Shown piece by piece: positions 1 through 7,168 of a stretch of 64,000 nt of DNA. Source of the stretch: an uncultured Bryobacterales bacterium (GTDB lineage: Bacteria; Acidobacteriota; Terriglobia; Bryobacterales; UBA6623); the NCBI GenBank assembly GCA_958295955.1, contig OY282420.1, forward strand, positions 3,734,435-3,798,434, given 5' to 3'. Made by a program: the position numbers and the translations under genes. The first letter of the stretch is position 1. The number at the start of each line of letters is the position of its first letter. Below the pieces are notes generated by a model. That model worked only from the letters and a program-made list of their open reading frames with translations, ran no database searches and was not told the origin of the DNA.

Positions 1-81
1 GTCGGGCAGCACGACGGATATCTCCGCGGCCGCGGCTTCGAGCAGGGCGGACATGCGCGGGACTTGATGCGTGGTCGGCAT
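1..81 (-). CDS. Mu gp37-like tail-assembly protein, N-terminal fragment
   Basis: Only the first 27 codons lie in the window. The ATG at 81 follows the DUF1320 gene after 11 bases and has a good ribosome binding site (GAGGGG). The visible start reads MPTTHQVPRMSALLEAAAAE. In Mu-like phages a gp37 (DUF1834) gene follows gp36 directly, so the assignment rests on position more than on sequence. The gene continues past the left edge. Confidence 0.4.
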   Translation of the reverse strand, partial: MPTTHQVPRMSALLEAAAAEISVVLPD

Positions 82-92
82 ACGCTCGCCCC

Positions 93-527
93 TCAATCGG
101 GATACTCCCTCGCGGTCGAGACGCCGCGCCCGAATCTCCGCGGCCGCGCGCGCAGAGCGGCGGCGCCGCGCGAAGAGGACGGGTCGGCGGGGACGCCCAG
201 CGAGACTTCGCCGCAGGCGATGCGCTGGAGCAGCGTCGTCGCGTCCTCGTAGCGCCGGCGCCGCTCGTCGGTGAGCGTGTCGGCGGTGTCCGCCAGGCGG
301 TACGCGGCGATGTCGACGGCGAGGCGGGTCAAAATATCGGGGCAGGGGTCAAGCGGCAAGTCGTACTTGCGGCCGACGTAGGCGTCGATTTCGTTGGCGG
401 CGTCGGACAGCGCGCGGGCGACCGCGGTTTCGTCCACCGCCTCGGCATCGTCGGGACGGGGGGCGAGCAGCAGCAGGGTCTCCGCCCCGTAGCGTTCGAC
501 GATCTGCTGCTGCTCCGCGTAGGCCAT
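93..527 (-). CDS. Mu gp36-like protein (DUF1320)
   Basis: A 144-residue protein of the DUF1320 family, a head-tail connector-type component of Mu-like phages. Family features are visible: an N-terminal MAYAEQQQIVERYG segment, then DAANEIDAYVGRKYDLPL, where a helical region precedes a conserved Y-x-LPL stretch. The tail past residue 115 is Arg/Ala-rich and low in complexity. It lies downstream of the head genes on the minus strand, as in Mu. No clear ribosome binding site precedes the ATG, so translation may depend on the upstream gene. Confidence 0.8.
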   Translation of the reverse strand: MAYAEQQQIVERYGAETLLLLAPRPDDAEAVDETAVARALSDAANEIDAYVGRKYDLPLDPCPDILTRLAVDIAAYRLADTADTLTDERRRRYEDATTLLQRIACGEVSLGVPADPSSSRGAAALRARPRRFGRGVSTAREYPD

Positions 528-551
528 AACGTAGTGGTGGGTGGGGTGGGC

Positions 552-818
552 CTACGCGATCGAGGTATCGGCCGGCGCCGGCTGCTGCGGCTGCTCGACC
601 GGCTGTTCGGGGGACTGTTCGCGGGGCTGCTGCGGCGCCGCGAAGTCGTCGGCCAGGTCTTCGATCGCCTCGACGATGCGCCGGCGGTCGGCGCGCGCGG
701 CGTCAAGCTCGGCCTGCGTCGCGGCGATGTCCGATCCGGCGACGATCTCGCCGAGACGGGCGCGGATGCGGGCGATGGCCGCCGCCGCGCGGGGGAACAA
801 GGGAGTGTCGGTGGTCAT
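552..818 (-). CDS. small helical phage structural-region protein
   Basis: An 88-residue protein with a strongly helical, probably coiled-coil middle (ARIRARLGEIV to AIEDLADDFA) and a Pro/Gln-rich tail. The ATG at 818 has a GGAGA ribosome binding site and lies 26 bases after the preceding gene. No family was recognised. It sits between the head gene block and gp36, where Mu-like phages often carry small unconserved proteins. A longer reading of the same frame upstream of 818 is only GC-rich shadow. Confidence 0.55.
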   Translation of the reverse strand: MTTDTPLFPRAAAAIARIRARLGEIVAGSDIAATQAELDAARADRRRIVEAIEDLADDFAAPQQPREQSPEQPVEQPQQPAPADTSIA

Positions 819-844
819 GGGATTCTCCAGTGGATGGGGGATGG

Positions 845-1288
845 TCAAAGCGCGAAAAGCGCGGTCAGGGTCACGCGGCCGGCGGACGTCGCGACCGTAT
901 CGATCGCGCCGGCCGGCAGATCGGCGCGCAGGTCGTAGAAGGAGCCGCCGACGGCGGCGATCGTGCCGCAGACCGCCGGGGCCTGCCGCGGGTCGCCGAT
1001 CGCCTCGGCGCCGGCTTGCGCGGCTAGGCCGCCGGCGAACTCGTCGCTCTCCGGCGCGGACCAGCGGATCGCCAGCGTCGCGCGCCCGATCTCGATGGTC
1101 AGGCCGGCGGCGAAGCGCAGCACGGCGCGGCGGCCCGCCGCATCGGCGGCGACCGCCGTCTCCAGCGGGCGCGCCGCGCCGGGCGCGACGATGTGCTCCG
1201 GGCCGCCGCCGGAGCGCAGGCGCAACTCGAGGCGCCCCTCGCCGCCGGCGAGCCGGCCCAAAATCTCGCGGATTTTTTGCGTCTCCAT
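845..1288 (-). CDS. hypothetical phage protein in the Mu gp35 position
   Basis: A 147-residue protein with no recognised domain. It has a helical N-terminus (METQKIREILGRLAGGEG) and a beta-rich middle and end. The ATG is preceded by AAGGAGGG at ideal spacing. It follows the major head gene directly (15-base gap), the place of Mu gp35. A structural role is inferred from position only. Confidence 0.55.
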   Translation of the reverse strand: METQKIREILGRLAGGEGRLELRLRSGGGPEHIVAPGAARPLETAVAADAAGRRAVLRFAAGLTIEIGRATLAIRWSAPESDEFAGGLAAQAGAEAIGDPRQAPAVCGTIAAVGGSFYDLRADLPAGAIDTVATSAGRVTLTALFAL

Positions 1289-1303
1289 CTTGCCCTCCTT
1301 CGC

Positions 1304-2215
1304 CTACGCGCCGGTGCTGCCGTAGGCCATCTGCCAGAAGCCGTAACCCGCCGCGCCGCGGCATTCCACGCCGTAGCGGTACTTGCGGCGCATGAACGCC
1401 GCGTCCGAATCCATTTCCGTCTGCTGCACGAACTGCGGCGCCCGCCGCTCCTGATAGATCAGCGGCTTGATCGGCTGCGTGGCGTCCAACAGGAACCAGG
1501 CCGTATCCGAGGTCAGCCGCGCGTCGGAGACTACTTCGGCCTGCCCCTTGTAGATGTTGGGCTTGCCGTCTTCCAGCCGATCGACGGCCATCAATCCGCG
1601 GGCCGTGTCTTCCAGCGCCGGGGGCACGACCAGCACCGAGGGCGTGACCCCCAGCGGCCGGCCGTCCTCGTCGGTCAGCTTGCGCAAGGCGATGCGCGCC
1701 GCGCCGAACGACGCCTTGGCCGCGGCGTAGGTCGCCGTCGAAAGCGCCGCCGAGCCCTTGTTCGAAACCGACTTCGCGCCCAGCGGATGATCGGCGGCGA
1801 AGAACGCCTTGCCGTCATAGCACTTGCCCTCGGCCGCCGAAAAGCCGTTGTTCAACAAGGCGAAAACCAACTCGTCGGCGAACTGCCGCGCGGCGTAGCC
1901 GGCCATCTGCGCCTGCGGACCGTAAATGCCCAGGTTGTCGTCTTCGATGTCGTTGCGGTCGACTTCGATGGTCGATTCCCAGTCGTCGTTGACGATCGTG
2001 TAGCTGTGCGCGGCGAGCGCCGAGATCGTCTTGTCGCCGATCCACTGGCGCATGCGCGGGAACTCCGAGAGCCACTTGTACTCGCTGCGCGCCGAGGTCG
2101 AAGCCGTGCGCATGGCGATCCGCGGCCAATGAACCGGCGCCTGCTCCCAGGACTTGTGAAAGGCCGTCGAGAGCGCCAGGAAAACGTTGTCGAGATTCGA
2201 TTTGTTGATCAGCAT
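1304..2215 (-). CDS. Mu-like major head subunit gpT
   Basis: A 303-residue protein matching the Mu gpT major capsid family in length and in landmarks: an N-terminal LSTAFHKSWEQAP region, WLSEFPRMRQWIGDK, and YTIVNDDWESTIEVDRNDIEDD (residues about 55-95), with further conserved text near DRLMAVDRL and RRKYRYGVECRGAAGYGFWQ at the end. It forms the procapsid shell. A GGAG ribosome binding site lies seven bases before the ATG. It sits directly after the decoration-like gene and protease, the standard Mu head order. Confidence 0.9.
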   Translation of the reverse strand: MLINKSNLDNVFLALSTAFHKSWEQAPVHWPRIAMRTASTSARSEYKWLSEFPRMRQWIGDKTISALAAHSYTIVNDDWESTIEVDRNDIEDDNLGIYGPQAQMAGYAARQFADELVFALLNNGFSAAEGKCYDGKAFFAADHPLGAKSVSNKGSAALSTATYAAAKASFGAARIALRKLTDEDGRPLGVTPSVLVVPPALEDTARGLMAVDRLEDGKPNIYKGQAEVVSDARLTSDTAWFLLDATQPIKPLIYQERRAPQFVQQTEMDSDAAFMRRKYRYGVECRGAAGYGFWQMAYGSTGA

Positions 2216-2225
2216 TTGTGCTCCT

Positions 2226-2654
2226 TCAGGCGATCAGCACCCAGCAGCCCGCGCCGTAGTATCCCGACGACGATTCGACGCCGACCAACTTGCCCAGCGC
2301 GGTATTCGATCCTTTGGTCTTCTTGACCGTGTGATCGTCCGCGACGTAAACGTCTTTGCCGACATCGGCCTGCGCGGGCGCATCGGACGCCTCGACGTGC
2401 ATGAAGACGACTACGCCGCGGCGGACGCGCACGGTCTTGCCGCCGTCGGCGGCGCCCGTCGCGGAGTTGTCGGCGGCCTCGTCGGCGATGCCGACGTAGA
2501 TTTTGCCGTTCCCCGAGGCAGCCGGCTGCGCGTAGCCGGAGGCAAGCTCGACGATGGCGCCGGCGTAGATTGTCTTCCCGGCCTTGACCGGGTAGCTGAT
2601 GAGCTTGCCGTCGCGGAAGCGGTTGTCGCGGCGGTCGGCGCTGAGTGCGGCCAT
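2226..2654 (-). CDS. capsid decoration/cement-like protein
   Basis: A 142-residue, mostly beta protein placed between the protease/scaffold and gpT. The pattern of YPVKAGKTIYAGAIVEL, then GKIYVGIADE, then VRVRRGVVVF resembles the DUF2190/capsid cement families, which bind the outer capsid surface. The ATG at 2654 carries AAGGAG at good spacing. The same frame stays open far upstream, but that part is shadow over the protease gene. The assignment is by resemblance and position. Confidence 0.65.
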   Translation of the reverse strand: MAALSADRRDNRFRDGKLISYPVKAGKTIYAGAIVELASGYAQPAASGNGKIYVGIADEAADNSATGAADGGKTVRVRRGVVVFMHVEASDAPAQADVGKDVYVADDHTVKKTKGSNTALGKLVGVESSSGYYGAGCWVLIA

Positions 2655-2665
2655 GACGATACTCC

Positions 2666-3604
2666 TTATGCCGCCGCGGGCAGGCGGCCGTATTGGGCGA
2701 CGTCCTCGGCGCTGACGCCGATGGAATCGAAGATGCGCCGCTGGTCGGCGTTGGCCGCTTGCGCGCCCGCGGCGGCCGGGGGCTTGGCGCCGCCCGCGGC
2801 GGCGGGCGCGGCGATTTCCGGCGCGGCGGCGGCGAAGTCGCGGAAGCGCTCCAGGCCGCCCTCCTGCCGGCAGGCGGCGCGGTGGTAGTCGGCGGTCGCC
2901 GGCGTGATCTTGCCGGCTTCGAGCGCCGCGCCGATCGCGCTCTCGATCTCGGCCTCGCGGGCGGCGGCGGCCTGTTCGGCCAGGCGCTGCTCGGCGGCGG
3001 CGGCGCGCTGCGCTGCGCGGTCGTAGTCGGCGCGCGGCACGTAGGCGTCCAGCGCGGGACCGGCTTCGGCGCGGCTGCGCAGCGCCTCGGCGGCCGCCAC
3101 GCAGGCGGTCTCGTCGGCGTCGGCCGGCAGGCCGAGCGCCCGGATCAGGGCAGGGGTCATCGTCGTCTCCTTCGGGTCTCCGGCGCCGCGCGAGGCGACG
3201 GCGGCCAGGTCGAGATTGGGGCCGTTGGTCAGGCTGGCGCCGATCAACTCGCCGACTTGGCGCGGCGGGTCGGCGGAATGGGTGAACTCGGGCGAAACGA
3301 AGCGGTACGACTTGCCGGCGACGGCGTCGCGCCCGCGCTCGGTCCACTCGACGCGGCCCCAGACCGCCCCGGCGCGGACCTCAAGCTCTTCGATCCAGCC
3401 TGCCGCCGGCGCGTCGCGCCCGCCGAAAAAGCCGGCGTGATCGTAGGTCACGGCCAGCGGCAGCTTGGTCGCGGCGACGACGGCCGCGGCATCGTCCAGC
3501 CGCCACTTGCGCCCGTCGCGCCCGATCACCTCGGGACCGGCGGGCAGAAGCTGTATCCACTCCGGCGGCGCGGCGTCGGCGGCCATGTCGATCTGCATCT
3601 CCAT
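2666..3604 (-). CDS. Mu gpI-like prohead protease with internal scaffold
   Basis: A Mu I/Z-type protein of about 312 residues. The N-terminal half is the protease: PPEWIQLLPAGPEV, then YDHAGFFG, then YRFVSPEF, motifs of the phage I family. The C-terminal half is Ala/Glu-rich and coiled, as expected for the scaffold. An in-frame internal ATG (MTPALIRALGLPAD) follows a GGAGA-like site and could make the scaffold alone, as gpZ does in Mu. I chose the ATG at 3604 because family homology begins just after it. The frame is open to 3694. Downstream genes are the decoration-like protein and gpT. Confidence 0.85.
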   Translation of the reverse strand: MEMQIDMAADAAPPEWIQLLPAGPEVIGRDGRKWRLDDAAAVVAATKLPLAVTYDHAGFFGGRDAPAAGWIEELEVRAGAVWGRVEWTERGRDAVAGKSYRFVSPEFTHSADPPRQVGELIGASLTNGPNLDLAAVASRGAGDPKETTMTPALIRALGLPADADETACVAAAEALRSRAEAGPALDAYVPRADYDRAAQRAAAAEQRLAEQAAAAREAEIESAIGAALEAGKITPATADYHRAACRQEGGLERFRDFAAAAPEIAAPAAAGGAKPPAAAGAQAANADQRRIFDSIGVSAEDVAQYGRLPAAA

Positions 3605-3735
3605 GGCGGCGGCGCGCCGCGCTTCAGCAATGAAAAGATGTCGCGGAGTTGCCGCCACAATCCGATGGTGGGGCGGGGAAACGCCGCGGAACAAGATGAA
3701 GCGTTTCAGACCACCGCGCGGCCGCGCCTCTTTCC

Positions 3736-3763
3736 GACTCGCGGCCCGCGGCCCGCGGCCCGC
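3736..3763. repeat. 7-bp tandem repeat array (GACTCGC/GGCCCGC)
   Basis: Four consecutive heptamers: one GACTCGC followed by three GGCCCGC. It belongs to the intergenic heptamer family seen at several other places in the window. Confidence 0.8.
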
Positions 3764-3857
3764 GGCCCGCGCCTCAAACCTGCCCGGAGACCCGGTTAGC
3801 GATCGTCAGCATCGGCCCGGTCGATGTTCCGGTTACGATGCCCCTCCCGGGGGATTT

Positions 3858-3912
3858 ACTTTGGGGCAGGTTTGGGCATACTTTGGGCATACTTATGAAC
3901 ATACTTTGGGTA
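3858..3912. repeat. imperfect 11-bp tandem repeats upstream of the IS remnant
   Basis: About five imperfect units of the form ACTTTGGGCAT stand in tandem, two of them adjacent and nearly exact at 3869-3890. They end just before the transposase remnant and may be a damaged IS end or a replication-slippage product. Confidence 0.6.
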
Positions 3913-3922
3913 AAATAAGTTC

Positions 3923-4345
3923 ATGGGCGAAGGCCCTGAAAAATACTTTCGCAAGGGTCTCTCAGCCAAGACGGGAACGGTCATGCAGGGATCGAATCTC
4001 GGTATCCGGAAATGGATGATCGCCGCTTACCTGCTGACGACGAATCTCAAGGGCGTATCCGGCATGAAGCTGCGCCGCGACTTGGGCATCACGCAAAAGG
4101 CGGCTTGGCGTCTCATCATGCGCTTGCGGGAAACCCGGCAAGATGGGCAGGACGCGCTCGGCGGCCCGCTCGAAGTCGATGAGACCTGCATGGGCGGCAA
4201 CGAACGCAACAGGCGCCTGAACCGCTGCGTCAACGAGTTTGCCGGCCGTCGCAACAACCGACGGGCCAATACCGTCGAACAACCGGCTGTGCCGGCCGGC
4301 GGCATGGAAGGCAAGCGCTTGGGCTATCGGGAGTTCACCGCATGA
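3923..4345 (+). pseudogene. IS1595-family (ISXO2-like) transposase, internally deleted
   Basis: The 140-residue reading frame joins two separated parts of an IS1595-type transposase. Residues 15-95 match the region after the zinc ribbon (KTGTVMQGSNLGIRKWMIAA, MKLRRDLGITQKAAWRLI) up to the first catalytic Asp (LEVDETCMGG). From residue 100 the text is the family C-terminus (RCVNEFAGRRNNRRANT, GKRLGYREF). The roughly 130 residues between, which carry the second Asp and the Glu of the DDE triad, are missing, and so is the N-terminal zinc ribbon. The frame stays open across the junction, so a stable but inactive protein could be made. It overlaps the next gene by four bases. Confidence 0.85.
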
Positions 4346-4854
4346 ATGAATGGCTTGGAAATTCTGCTTCCGTTGTAGCGGCGATCACTGCTTCCGCTGT
4401 AGCGGTGGCCACTCTTATCGGGATTTTCTGGAAGATTTTCTGGAAGGTAGCCCGTTGGACGTCTCGGGTCGACACGGACTTGATTAGTCTAAAGGAAGTT
4501 ACCAAGCAAATGCAGGAGGACATCAAGAAGATCCTTTTGCGGCTGCCGGAAACGCCTGTCAAAAACGGCAGTCCGGTTCAACTCACTGATTTGGGAGAGA
4601 AAATAGCAGAGTGGCTGGAAGCCGAGAAGTGGGCATCGGAACTCGCTGAATCCCTACTGGGGGAAATTAGTGAAATGCAGCCGTATCAAGTTGATGAATT
4701 CTGTATTGAGTACGTCAAAACTGAACGCACTGAAGACTTGAAGGAAAGAGTTGCTGCGTGCGCCTATGAATTCGGCATCGACAAAGAGGGCGTCCGGTCC
4801 GTTCTAAGAGTCGTATTGCGGGATAAGTTACTGGAGAGCATGAAAGTACGATGA
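4342..4854 (+). CDS. hypothetical membrane-anchored protein
   Basis: A 170-residue protein, AT-richer than the prophage around it. One hydrophobic segment near residues 10-34 (SVVAAITASAVAVATLIGIF) is followed by a helical, probably coiled-coil section (DLISLKEVTKQMQEDIKKILL) and a soluble acidic C-terminal domain. It should sit in the inner membrane with the C-terminus in the cytoplasm. Its ATG overlaps the stop of the IS remnant (ATGA), suggesting coupled translation or simply insertion next to it. No family was recognised. It is probably cargo of the accessory insert. Confidence 0.6.
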   Translation: MNEWLGNSASVVAAITASAVAVATLIGIFWKIFWKVARWTSRVDTDLISLKEVTKQMQEDIKKILLRLPETPVKNGSPVQLTDLGEKIAEWLEAEKWASELAESLLGEISEMQPYQVDEFCIEYVKTERTEDLKERVAACAYEFGIDKEGVRSVLRVVLRDKLLESMKVR

Positions 4855-4990
4855 AAAATATGACGAGCCGGTTCACATCCCCGCCGAACCGGAAGACTTG
4901 GTTCGATTGATCGCTAACGCTCCGCCAAAAACGAAAGACGAGTGGGCCTACTTGAAAGGCGCGTCAGAGCCACCGCCCAAGCGGGGTTGA
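4844..4990 (+). pseudogene. C-terminal remnant of a small accessory protein
   Basis: After a stop at 4841 the frame reads KYDEKYDEPVHIPAEPEDL and on to a Pro/Lys-rich tail ending in a stop at 4990. The composition is protein-like, but there is no start codon, and the frame overlaps the end of the previous gene. It resembles the C-terminal tails of small proteins often found next to IS1595-type elements. That comparison is from memory and tentative. Confidence 0.35.
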
Positions 4991-4992
4991 TT

Positions 4993-5310
4993 TTACTTTG
5001 CTTCCTCGTCTCGACAAGAAGCATAGCCCAGTAGCAGTTTATTAAAGGTTGTGTAGTCTTCTGCAACCTTCGACTTGGGGGCTTTCTTGTTTTTCTTTAT
5101 CAGTTCTTCAAGCATCAAATAAGCAACTTCCGTTTGTATGGCTTTCTCCTTACAGGCGCTTGGAATCGGCATGCTCTTAAGAACCGACCACTGTCCAAGG
5201 ACCATTCCAATCTCGAAAATTCTATAAGTGGTTAGCGGATCGCTTTGCGCCCAGGAAACATTTCCCGGAGTCCCGACCAATATAGCAACAGCAAGAACAA
5301 AACACTTCAT
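4993..5310 (-). CDS. small exported hypothetical protein
   Basis: A 105-residue protein with a clear Sec signal peptide (MKCFVLAVAILVGTPGNVSWA, cleavage likely after Ala). The mature part is helical and contains two Cys (SACKEK and YASCRDEE) that could form a disulfide. The start at 5310 is preferred over an ATG three codons upstream because AAAGGAA lies nine bases before 5310 and would abut the upstream one. It is convergent with the genes at 4.3-4.99 kb and AT-richer than the host. No family was recognised. Confidence 0.6.
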   Translation of the reverse strand: MKCFVLAVAILVGTPGNVSWAQSDPLTTYRIFEIGMVLGQWSVLKSMPIPSACKEKAIQTEVAYLMLEELIKKNKKAPKSKVAEDYTTFNKLLLGYASCRDEEAK

Positions 5311-5537
5311 GACAATCATTTCCTTTCATGTTTGGCGACTGCCGGCAGCAAGAGAGCCGCTGGGTTTGTCGCCAAGCACGCTACGACTGTCGATTTGCAG
5401 AGTCCTGCCTATTTCCCCGTGGAAACGAAGTCTTGTATTGAGCAGGGAACTCGACGATAGGCGACAGCGAACGTGTTTGGCGATATGATGGTAACGCTGT
5501 CAGGAATCCAGGTCAAGCGATTTGTGTAAAAATCGTA

Positions 5538-5543
5538 TATAAT
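5538..5543 (+). promoter_or_regulatory. possible -10 element for the small ORF at 5595
   Basis: A perfect TATAAT lies in an AT-rich stretch 50 bases before the small ORF. A good -35 box at 17 bases is not visible. The rest of 5311-5594 shows no gene that I can support. Confidence 0.3.
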
Positions 5544-5594
5544 CCTCAAATTTTAGCCGAGGGGAACTCGACGAATTTTATAAGGAGAGAATCG

Positions 5595-5690
5595 ATGAAA
5601 GAGCAGTCGAATCGGTACAAACCGCCCCGCGCGCCTCAGTCGTCTAAAGCTGCTGCGAACGATACCCTGCGGCAGCCCATCGGCCGTTAG
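5595..5690 (+). CDS. 31-residue small protein
   Basis: A short frame, MKEQSNRYKPPRAPQSSKAA and on to a C-terminal PIGR, basic and Pro-rich with no hydrophobic segment. It is supported by an excellent ribosome binding site (AAGGAG, eight bases before the ATG) and a TATAAT box upstream. The base composition upstream is AT-rich like the rest of the insert. No relative was recognised. Function is unknown, and it could be a leader peptide, although no gene follows on the same strand. Confidence 0.4.
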   Translation: MKEQSNRYKPPRAPQSSKAAANDTLRQPIGR

Positions 5691-5800
5691 TTGGGTTGCT
5701 TGCCGCACGGTTAGTATCCGCTTCGGGGTTCTTTGCAGGGCTGTCCCCTCGGCCTGAACATGCCCATAGATCCGGTCGCCGGCCCCGAGTCATTGGTCTT

Positions 5801-5835
5801 GCTCCCCGCTCTCCACTCTTCACTCTCCACTGTGC
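5801..5835. repeat. 7-bp tandem repeat array (GCTCTCC/ACTCTCC type)
   Basis: Five heptamers in register: GCTCCCC, GCTCTCC, ACTCTTC, ACTCTCC, ACTGTGC. The array overlaps the last codons of the portal gene, whose C-terminus SAHSGE is read from it. Confidence 0.8.
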
Positions 5836-7136
5836 GCGGAGCGCGGAGGGCGCAACACCGCCGCCCCTTCCTGCGGATCCGGCAGCCCCAGCCGATCGCG
5901 CACCACCGACGCCTGCACCGGCAGGCCCAGCGGCACGAGCCGCTCCAGCGCCCGCGTCAGCGCCTCCGTGTCTTCCGGCTCGACTACCGGCAGCGTCAAC
6001 CGCGGCAGCGCAACCTCCGCGCCGAAGTTGAGCCGCGCGAACGGCGTTACCAGATCGCGCTCCAGCGTTGCCGCCAACTGCCGCGCGTCCGCGCGCAGAA
6101 TGTCCCCGCGCACCGCGTCGTGAACCACCGCCTGCGCCCGCGACGAACCCTCGTCGGTGGTCATCGTCTGCCCCAGCACCGCCTTCGAGACTTGGCTGTC
6201 AACGTACTGCGCCAGGTCGCGGAACACCTCCGCCCCGCGCCCCGCTCCCGACGACGCCTGCTGAAATTCGACGCGCATCGAATCGGGCATCACCGCCGCC
6301 GCGTCCGTGCCCAGATTGGCCACCGCGCCGATCAGCGTCTCGATGTCTTCTTCCGTCGCCCCCGGACCGTAGCGCCCCAGGCGCAGCGGCATGCCGTACA
6401 CCTCGGCGAACGCCGTCCAGTCGGTCAGCGCGTAAGCCTTGATCAGATACGCCGCCGCCGCCGTCCGCGCCAGCCCGCCCCGCGCCGGCAGCCCCGAACG
6501 CAGCCGCGGCGCGTGGACGATCCACTTCGCCGGCGCCAGCGGGACGCCGCGATAGCCGTCCTCTTCGTCCAACAGGCGCAGCGTGCGCCCGTCTTCGATG
6601 TCCCAGCGGAACCAGCGCGGATCGCGCCACTCGTAGCGCTCCGGCGTCCAGCGCGCGCCCCGCCGCCAGATAATCTCCACCGCGGCGAAGCCCTTGCCCA
6701 GCGCGTCCAGGCAATCCTCGACCAGCGCGGGGAATTCCGGGCCGCCGACTACTTCGCGCAGCGCGTCGGCGATCGCCTGGTCGTCCGCCGCGTCCGAGGC
6801 CGCCTCGACCTGCGGGGCCAGCGCCGACACCGCCCGCTTGCGCACGCCGAGCACGGCGGCGTAGTGCGCGTCGCGCTCTTCCATCTCCTCGGCCAGCGTC
6901 AGATAATTCTGCGTGTCTCCGCGGTCGGCGGCGCGCAGAATGGCCGCCAGGCGGTCCGGCGTCAGCCCGGCGGCCATCGACTCCGCGCGCCAAACCTGCC
7001 GCACGCCGGTCAAATGCGGCCGCGCCTGCGCCGCCGCCGGCGGCGTAGTGCGGAGTGGAGAGTGCGCAGTGGAAAGCAAAACCGCCGGCCGCGTCTTGCG
7101 CCTTTCAGACTGGCAGGCCGCGCCCGCCGCCGCCAA
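5820..7136 (-). CDS. Mu gp29-like portal protein (DUF935)
   Basis: A phage portal protein of the DUF935 family that forms the vertex channel for DNA packaging. Recognisable parts are RPHLTGVRQVW near residue 40, LTPDRLAAILRAADRGD, YLTLAEEMEERDAHYAAVLGVRK, and later DWTAFAEVYGMPLRLGRY and SKAVLGQTMTTDEG. The start is uncertain. The furthest start is a TTG at 7136, and the first roughly 35 residues are read partly from a heptamer repeat array (7045-7079), so a later TTG at 7079 is equally possible. The upstream neighbour is the terminase, as in Mu. The gpF gene expected downstream is missing. Confidence 0.88.
   Translation of the reverse strand: MAAAGAACQSERRKTRPAVLLSTAHSPLRTTPPAAAQARPHLTGVRQVWRAESMAAGLTPDRLAAILRAADRGDTQNYLTLAEEMEERDAHYAAVLGVRKRAVSALAPQVEAASDAADDQAIADALREVVGGPEFPALVEDCLDALGKGFAAVEIIWRRGARWTPERYEWRDPRWFRWDIEDGRTLRLLDEEDGYRGVPLAPAKWIVHAPRLRSGLPARGGLARTAAAAYLIKAYALTDWTAFAEVYGMPLRLGRYGPGATEEDIETLIGAVANLGTDAAAVMPDSMRVEFQQASSGAGRGAEVFRDLAQYVDSQVSKAVLGQTMTTDEGSSRAQAVVHDAVRGDILRADARQLAATLERDLVTPFARLNFGAEVALPRLTLPVVEPEDTEALTRALERLVPLGLPVQASVVRDRLGLPDPQEGAAVLRPPRSAHSGE
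7045..7079. repeat. 7-bp tandem repeat array (GGAGTGG/AGAGTGC type)
   Basis: Five heptamers in register (GTAGTGC, GGAGTGG, AGAGTGC, GCAGTGG, AAAGCAA), in reverse orientation relative to the array at 5801. Together the two arrays bracket the portal gene as inverted copies. Confidence 0.75.
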
Positions 7137-7168
7137 GACTGAAAAACTTCAGCAGCGTTGCGCGCCGC

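Larger units (their letters stand above)
3605..3922. other. non-coding junction between prophage and accessory insert
   Basis: No convincing gene. The prophage side holds the heptamer array at 3736-3763. The insert side holds the 11-bp repeats at 3858-3912, directly before the IS1595-type remnant. A gpF (SPP1 gp7-like) minor head gene would be expected here in a Mu-like order, and none is visible. Confidence 0.6.

Noticed and set aside
5228-5488. 86-codon frame on the plus strand
   Set aside because: It overlaps the exported small protein on the other strand, has no ribosome binding site and no protein-like pattern.
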